From: Mesorhizobium caraganae
GTDB lineage: Bacteria; Pseudomonadota; Alphaproteobacteria; Rhizobiales; Rhizobiaceae
Direction of reading: 5' to 3'
Length of the DNA: 64,000 nucleotides
Assembly (NCBI RefSeq): GCF_016836705.1
Contig: NZ_JAFCGY010000024.1
Location: forward strand, 20,153 to 84,152
Part shown: positions 59,477 to 64,000 of the stretch, in pieces
Layout: each line of letters starts with the position of its first letter
Numbering within the stretch: the stretch's first letter is position 1
Notes under the pieces: generated by a model
What the model saw: only the letters and a program-made list of their open reading frames with translations
Told to the model about the DNA's origin: nothing
Database searches by the model: none
Position numbers and translations under genes: made by a program

Positions 59477-60169
59477 GTGACTGATTTGAGCATTTTCAAG
59501 AGTGAGACACTGCCTGGCGCACAGGCGGGTTTCTGGTCCAGCCTGCGCGGCGGCGAAATCCTCATCGATCTGCGCGAGGGACTGTTCCGTTTCATAGCGC
59601 TGGCTGTCGCCGCGCTCTTTGTCTATCGGGGCATGCAGCATCTGGTCGTCGATCCGGCTCGTCTCAACCTGTTGCTGCTCATGATCTCCGACTCGTTGAC
59701 TTTCATCTGGTTGCTGACGGCCCGGCGACCCTTGGTGCGCGACTGGAACCCCTTCACCGTCTTCATCGCTCTGGCAGCCGGTTTCGGCGCCGGCTTCGTC
59801 TCGATGGAGGCCGGCGTTCCTGTCATTCCGCTCTATATCGCGGCGCCGATCCAGTTCATCGGGCTTTGGATTGTCATCTGGGGCAAGGTGTCGCTTGGCC
59901 GCTCCTTCGCCATCCTGCCCGCCAATCGCGGCGTCGTGACCGGCGGCGCCTACCGGGTCGTGCGGCATCCAATCTACGCCGGCTATTTGGTCGGGCACAT
60001 CCTGTTCCTGCTGTCGAGCTTCTCGATCTACAACTTCACCGTCTATGCCATCATCACGCTTTTCCAGATCCACCGCATCCTGCGGGAGGAAGCCATCCTG
60101 GCAAGGACACAGGAATACAGCGAGTATATGGACAGGGTCCGCTATCGCCTTGTGCCCGGTATCTTCTAG
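59477..60169 (+). CDS. Isoprenylcysteine carboxyl methyltransferase-like membrane protein
   Basis: A 230-residue membrane protein with about five or six helices ending in the ICMT/PEMT motif: LPANRGVVTGGAYRVVRHPI YAGYLVGHILFL, with the R-H-P-x-Y-x-G cofactor site, and EEAILARTQEYSEYMDRVRY. Substrates of bacterial members are mostly unknown; phospholipid, isoprenoid and protein targets occur. The start is uncertain: GTG 59477 has GAGGGG nine bases before it, while ATG 59450 and GTG 59402 lack good sites. Confidence 0.75.
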   Translation: MTDLSIFKSETLPGAQAGFWSSLRGGEILIDLREGLFRFIALAVAALFVYRGMQHLVVDPARLNLLLLMISDSLTFIWLLTARRPLVRDWNPFTVFIALAAGFGAGFVSMEAGVPVIPLYIAAPIQFIGLWIVIWGKVSLGRSFAILPANRGVVTGGAYRVVRHPIYAGYLVGHILFLLSSFSIYNFTVYAIITLFQIHRILREEAILARTQEYSEYMDRVRYRLVPGIF

Positions 60170-60277
60170 GAACGGTCAGCCGAACGCCGGAGTGTCCGTT
60201 TCTTGAATTCGCCGTCGCCCTCACCATTTGAAAGGGCGACAGACATTCCAGTTGGGATGCCATGGCGAGGACATGAC

Positions 60278-60748
60278 ATGAACGCGCGCGTACTTGACGG
60301 CGAAATCATCACCAGCAGGCTCGACGACGTCAGGGCCTATGACGGTGTGCGCACGCGGCGCATCCTCGCCTTCATTATCGACTATTGCATCGTGGCGCTG
60401 CTCACCATTCCATTCGCGATCCTGGTGGCCGTGCTTGGCCTTTTGACCTTCGGTCTTGGCTGGGCGCTGTATTCCATCCTCGTGCCGGCGGTCGCCATTC
60501 TCTACATCTGGAACACGCTGGGCGGTCGCAACCAGGCCACTTCGGGCATGAGGATGATGGGCATTCGGCTCGATCGTCTCGACGGCAGCCGGATCGACGG
60601 GCTCACCGCTGTTGTCCATTCGGTGCTGTTTTGGGCGAGCACTGTCATCCTGACGCCGCTCGTCCTCCTGGTGACGCTGTTTTCCGATCGCAAGCGCACG
60701 CTGCACGACCTGCTGCTTGGCACTGTTGTCAGCCGCAGCGACCGTTGA
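60278..60748 (+). CDS. RDD family membrane protein
   Basis: A 156-residue protein with the RDD pattern: YDGVRTRRILAFIIDYCIVA with the R and D of the name, helix LLTIPFAILVAVLGLLTFGL, NTLGGRNQATSGMRMMGIRL DRLDGS, and SDRKRTLHDLLLGTVVSR at the end with the second conserved D. GCGAGGA precedes ATG 60278. It is followed by the Bpt gene, a pairing common in rhizobia. RDD proteins are proposed transport or secretion helpers; the role here is unknown. Confidence 0.88.
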   Translation: MNARVLDGEIITSRLDDVRAYDGVRTRRILAFIIDYCIVALLTIPFAILVAVLGLLTFGLGWALYSILVPAVAILYIWNTLGGRNQATSGMRMMGIRLDRLDGSRIDGLTAVVHSVLFWASTVILTPLVLLVTLFSDRKRTLHDLLLGTVVSRSDR

Positions 60749-60887
60749 ACCGGCGTTCAAACGACCCCAACAACCATTTGTGCGCAAATTTGAAGGCGTT
60801 CGTTCAAGCGTGCCTTCACAATCCTGTTGAATTTTTCGCCGGCGAGGCCAAAGGTAGAGCGATTCGCAGGAGTGTTTCCAAGGTTCG

Positions 60888-61652
60888 ATGACCCAGCATC
60901 CGACCCAGTCGCCGCAGTTCTTCCTGACCGCGCCATCGCCGTGCCCGTATCTTGAGGGCCAGTTCGAACGCAAGGTGTTTACGCATCTGGTCGGCGACAA
61001 GGCGCCGGAGATGAACGACCTGTTGACGCAAGGCGGCTTCCGGCGCTCGCAGAACATTGCCTACCGGCCGGCCTGCGAGACCTGTCGCGCCTGCGTCTCG
61101 GTGCGCATCCTGGCGCAGGAATTCACCGCCAGCCGCAACATGAAGCGGGTGATCCAGCGTAATTCCGATCTCATCGGCGCCATGCACGACGCGCAGCCAT
61201 CAACCGAGCAATATTCGCTGTTTCGCGGCTATCTCGACGCCCGCCACCGTCGCGGCGGCATGTCCGACATGACGGTGCTCGACTACGCCATGATGGTCGA
61301 GGACACCCATGTCGACACCAAGGTCATCGAGTACCGGCGCCGCGGCCCCGACACTTTCATCACCGGCAAGGGCCAGGGCGAGCTGATCGCCGTGGCGCTG
61401 ACCGACAAGATGGCCGACGGCCTGTCGATGGTCTATTCCTACTTCAATCCTGAGTTCGAGGACCGTTCGCTTGGCACCTTCATGATCCTCGACCATATCG
61501 CCCGCGCCAGAGCCATGGGCCTGCCCCATGTCTATCTCGGCTACTGGGTCAACGGCTCGCGCAAGATGAACTATAAGATGCGCTTCATGCCGCAGGAGCA
61601 TCTCGGCCCGAAGGGCTGGGAACGCTACGACCACGAAGCGGTCACGCGCTGA
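60888..61652 (+). CDS. bpt: Aspartate/glutamate leucyl- or arginyltransferase (Bpt type)
   Basis: A 254-residue N-end-rule transferase of the ATE1/Bpt family that tags proteins with leucine (or arginine) for ClpS/ClpAP degradation. Family parts: FFLTAPSPCPYLEGQFERKV near the start, the cysteine cluster NIAYRPACETCRACVSVRIL, then DTFITGKGQGELIAVALTDK, MVYSYFNPEFEDRSLGTFMI and HVYLGYWVNGSRKMNYKMRF MPQE. Length is normal. It follows the RDD gene on the same strand at 139 bases. The Bpt class is chosen over eukaryote-like ATE1 by size. Confidence 0.93.
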   Translation: MTQHPTQSPQFFLTAPSPCPYLEGQFERKVFTHLVGDKAPEMNDLLTQGGFRRSQNIAYRPACETCRACVSVRILAQEFTASRNMKRVIQRNSDLIGAMHDAQPSTEQYSLFRGYLDARHRRGGMSDMTVLDYAMMVEDTHVDTKVIEYRRRGPDTFITGKGQGELIAVALTDKMADGLSMVYSYFNPEFEDRSLGTFMILDHIARARAMGLPHVYLGYWVNGSRKMNYKMRFMPQEHLGPKGWERYDHEAVTR

Positions 61653-61783
61653 TCTTTCTTCTTTCCCAAATCCGGGCCTGAACATTTTCAACGGGGACGA
61701 TGCCGGTCTTTTCGCTGTTGGCGGAGAGTGCGCGATTGCGCCGGCCGGTCATCCTGCCTCTCGTCCATTGCGAAAGTCATTGC

Positions 61784-62680
61784 ATGTCATCTCACAACGC
61801 TCACACCAAAGGACTTCTGCTCACCGCGCTTGGCGGGTTGATGCTGACCGTCGACATCCCGCTGATCCGGCTCGCTCATGGCGAAGCGTGGACGATCCTT
61901 TTGCTGCGCACCGGCTGCACCTTCGTGGCGGCGCTGATCGTATGGGCCGTCTGGCGCTCGTTCAGCAAGAATGCGCCGCGCCTCATACCCGGCTGGTCGG
62001 GGCTGATTGTCGCCGTGATCTACGGGCTCGGCGCGGTCGCCTTCATCACCGGCGTCTACAACACCTCGACCGCCAATCTGGTATTCATCCTGGCCTTCTC
62101 CACCATGTTTTCGGCGCTGCTGTCATGGCTCTTTTTGAACGAGCGGCCGCGGCCGCTGACGCTTGCGGCAATGGCGCTGATGATCGTCGGCATCGCCATC
62201 ATCGTCGGCGATTCCATCGGCACCGGACACCTGTTCGGCGACGTGATGGCGTTGTGTTCGGCCTTCGCGATTGCCTGCGCCATCACCATCTCGCGCGCCA
62301 GCGGCAGGGATATGGGTTTCACCGCATTGACCGGTGTCCTCCTGCCTTTTGCGTTGGCGGTGTTCATGGTCTCCAGGACCGGTTTTCAAGTGGAGGCGCC
62401 ATGGTGGATCATCCTCAACGGCGCCGTCGTCATGCCGTTGGCCTTCTTCTGCCTCGCTAACGGGCCGAAATACATTTCAGGTCCAGAAGTGGCGATGTTC
62501 TATCTCCTGGAAACCGTGCTGGCGCCGGTCTGGGCGTGGATGATCTTTGCCGAGACGCCGTCGTGCAACAGCCTGATCGGCGGCGCCATCCTCATCGTCA
62601 CGCTGGTCGCGCATTCGCTGTGGCAGTTGCATGAGGGGCGCAAGCGTCGGGCAGCGCTCGCGGTTGCCTATCCTGTCTGA
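61784..62680 (+). CDS. EamA-family (DMT) transporter
   Basis: A 298-residue ten-helix drug/metabolite transporter. Two EamA repeats are visible: HTKGLLLTALGGLMLTVDIP then FILAFSTMFSALLSWLFLNE RPRPLTLAAM, and GHLFGDVMALCSAFAIACAI TIS ... FYLLETVLAPVWAWMIFAET P. ATG 61784 gives the usual short pre-helix segment. ATG 61700, with GGGGACG before it, would add 28 residues and cannot be excluded. Its 3-prime end overlaps that of the convergent AI-2E gene by 13 bases. Substrate unknown. Confidence 0.85.
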   Translation: MSSHNAHTKGLLLTALGGLMLTVDIPLIRLAHGEAWTILLLRTGCTFVAALIVWAVWRSFSKNAPRLIPGWSGLIVAVIYGLGAVAFITGVYNTSTANLVFILAFSTMFSALLSWLFLNERPRPLTLAAMALMIVGIAIIVGDSIGTGHLFGDVMALCSAFAIACAITISRASGRDMGFTALTGVLLPFALAVFMVSRTGFQVEAPWWIILNGAVVMPLAFFCLANGPKYISGPEVAMFYLLETVLAPVWAWMIFAETPSCNSLIGGAILIVTLVAHSLWQLHEGRKRRAALAVAYPV

Positions 62681-63882
62681 CTTTTCTTCGCCGGACCGGC
62701 GACAATCTCAATCTGTGGCGGTCCGCCTTCGAGCTCTGCCACGGGATCGGGAACGGTGTCCTCGGCCAGTTCCACCTCGCGCAGCCATTCGCGCCAGATC
62801 GCCACCAAGAGCGCCATTAGCACGGGGCCGATGAACAGGCCGAGAAAGCCCATGGTCTTGACGCCGCCGATCAGGCCGAAAAAGGTCGGCAGGAAAGGCA
62901 ATTTGATCGGCCCGCCGACCAGTTTCGGGCGCAAGGTCTTGTCGACGATGAAGAGTTCCACCGCGCCCCAGATGAACAGCGCCAGTCCCGCCATCGGCGA
63001 GCCGCTGGCGGCGAGGTAGATCGACACCAGGGTAAAGGACAGCGGTGCGCCGCCGGGAATCAGCGCCATCACGCCGGTGAGTGCGCCGAGCGTCACCGGC
63101 GACGGCACGCCGGCCAGCCAGTAGGCGACGCCCAGCACCAGCCCCTCACCGATGGCGATCACGGTCATGCCGGTGACGGTGGACGAGATGGTTGCCGGCA
63201 CGACTCGCGAAATCCGCTCCCAGCGCGTCGGCAGGATGCGTTCGCCGAGACGGTCGATCTGGGCGGCGAACTGCTCGCCGTCGCGGTAGGCGAAGAACAG
63301 GGCGATCATCATAAACAGCAGTGTCAAAAGCAGGCCGAAGGCGCTGCCGCCAGCCGCCAGCACGCCGCGATAGATGCTGCCTATATTGGCGCCGCTGACC
63401 AGCTGGATGAGCTCGCCGATGCCGCCGGGGTGGCCGAAATTGTCGACCCACTGTTCGTTCAGCCACTCGCCGATCACTGGCAGCGTCGTGATCCAATGCG
63501 GGGTGACGGCGCCATGCCGGTTAGTCTCGATCGCCCAGCCGACCCATTCGCGGACTTCGTTGATGGCGTAGGTGCCGGCGAGCGCGATCGGCACCACCAG
63601 GAAGGTGAGGATGAACAGGATGGCAAAGGTCGCGGCAATCGTGCGGTTGCCGCCGACGCCGGCAAGCAGCCGGCGATAGAGCGGCCAACTGGCGAAGGCG
63701 ATGACAAGCGCTGCCAGCACCGGAAACAGAAAGCCGTGGAAGAAATACACACCGGCGGCGACGATCAGCACCAGCAGCCAGCGCGCCGCCGACAGCGGCG
63801 GAATGACGGCGGCCCTCAACGGCGTCGACAGGCCGAACAGGCGCTGCTGACGCTCCGGCTTCTGGATCTTCGCTTCCTTCAA
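62668..63882 (-). CDS. AI-2E family transporter (PerM/YhhT-like)
   Basis: A 404-residue inner-membrane protein of the AI-2E/PerM family. About eight helices, with LLFMMIALFFAYRDGEQFAA, VVPATISSTVTGMTVIAIGE GLVLGVAYWLAGVPSPVTLG and LIGGVKTMGFLGLFIGPVLM as family blocks. Members export AI-2 or act as ion antiporters; the function here is open. TTG 63882 has GGGAGAG eight bases upstream and is the best start. Ends beyond the convergent EamA stop, with a 13-base overlap, so there is no terminator space between the two genes. Confidence 0.88.
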   Translation of the reverse strand: MKEAKIQKPERQQRLFGLSTPLRAAVIPPLSAARWLLVLIVAAGVYFFHGFLFPVLAALVIAFASWPLYRRLLAGVGGNRTIAATFAILFILTFLVVPIALAGTYAINEVREWVGWAIETNRHGAVTPHWITTLPVIGEWLNEQWVDNFGHPGGIGELIQLVSGANIGSIYRGVLAAGGSAFGLLLTLLFMMIALFFAYRDGEQFAAQIDRLGERILPTRWERISRVVPATISSTVTGMTVIAIGEGLVLGVAYWLAGVPSPVTLGALTGVMALIPGGAPLSFTLVSIYLAASGSPMAGLALFIWGAVELFIVDKTLRPKLVGGPIKLPFLPTFFGLIGGVKTMGFLGLFIGPVLMALLVAIWREWLREVELAEDTVPDPVAELEGGPPQIEIVAGPAKKSQTG

Positions 63883-63962
63883 ACGCCCATCTCTCCCCGG
63901 CCTACCAAGCGTTTATGCACTGTTATAGTGCCGCAATCGTGACGATAGTCCAAATGGTTGGG

Positions 63963-64000
63963 AATCTCCCCCTCGAGGGGGAGATGGCCGGCAGGCCAGA
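63963..64000. repeat. Rhizobial REP-like element, copy E (cut by window end)
   Basis: AATCTCCCCCTCGAGGGGGA then GATGGCCGGCAGGCCAGA, the same sequence type and orientation as copy A at 25432. The rest lies outside the window. Confidence 0.85.

Overview
The window looks like chromosome of a Mesorhizobium-type alphaproteobacterium (Rhizobiales, Phyllobacteriaceae). The evidence is the high GC content, the block DUF177-plsX-fabH-ihfA-merR, the block glyA-nrdR-ribD-ribE-ribH-nusB, a magnesium-type HemB, an LdtR-type MarR regulator beside an L,D-transpeptidase, an OpgC-type glucan succinylase, and several families of short rhizobial palindromic repeats. I see no transposase, phage gene, plasmid gene or CRISPR array.

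Layout. 1-4506 is a plus-strand surface-polysaccharide operon: export protein (cut by the window edge), GT4 glycosyltransferase, undecaprenyl-phosphate sugar transferase and O-antigen-ligase-like polymerase. 4540-8204 holds two tandem GT8 paralogues, an O-acetyltransferase and a further GT-A protein around a tRNA-Pro(GGG). 8254-11883 carries small genes: YbaK, an XRE regulator, secreted proteins including a histidine-rich one, and a secreted ORF with no normal start codon. 11972-17737 is the merR-ihfA-fabH-plsX-DUF177-CBP3 block diverging from bamE. 17846-26583 holds AraC and LysR regulators, the proton pyrophosphatase HppA and an OpuC/OsmF-type osmoprotectant ABC transporter.

26740-34364 is the MFS-nusB-ribH / ribE / ribD / nrdR / glyA region, interrupted by a glutathione transferase on the other strand and by repeats. 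34797-37471 is the L,D-transpeptidase with its likely regulator LdtR. 37675-49317 is mixed metabolism: HIBCH-like hydrolase, HemB, PhaZ, PPK2, aldo/keto reductase and a GT90 protein. 49400-55589 has a GntR/MFS pair around a perfect operator, then a LacI regulator beside two tandem 47-residue paralogues with four matching operators, then OpgC. 56086-64000 has phosphate uptake (PiT plus DUF47), soluble transhydrogenase, an ICMT-like methyltransferase, an RDD protein, the N-end-rule transferase Bpt, an EamA exporter and an AI-2E/PerM protein.

Several genes look broken: fabH (5-prime frameshift in a G5C4 tract), an HxlR regulator (short out-of-frame deletion), a LuxR HTH remnant and a secreted ORF without a start. 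The best candidate for an undescribed system is 51947-53523: the LacI regulator, its four near-identical TTGAAYCGATCCAA-type sites and the two micro-proteins. Coordinates and motifs were read by eye; no database search was possible.
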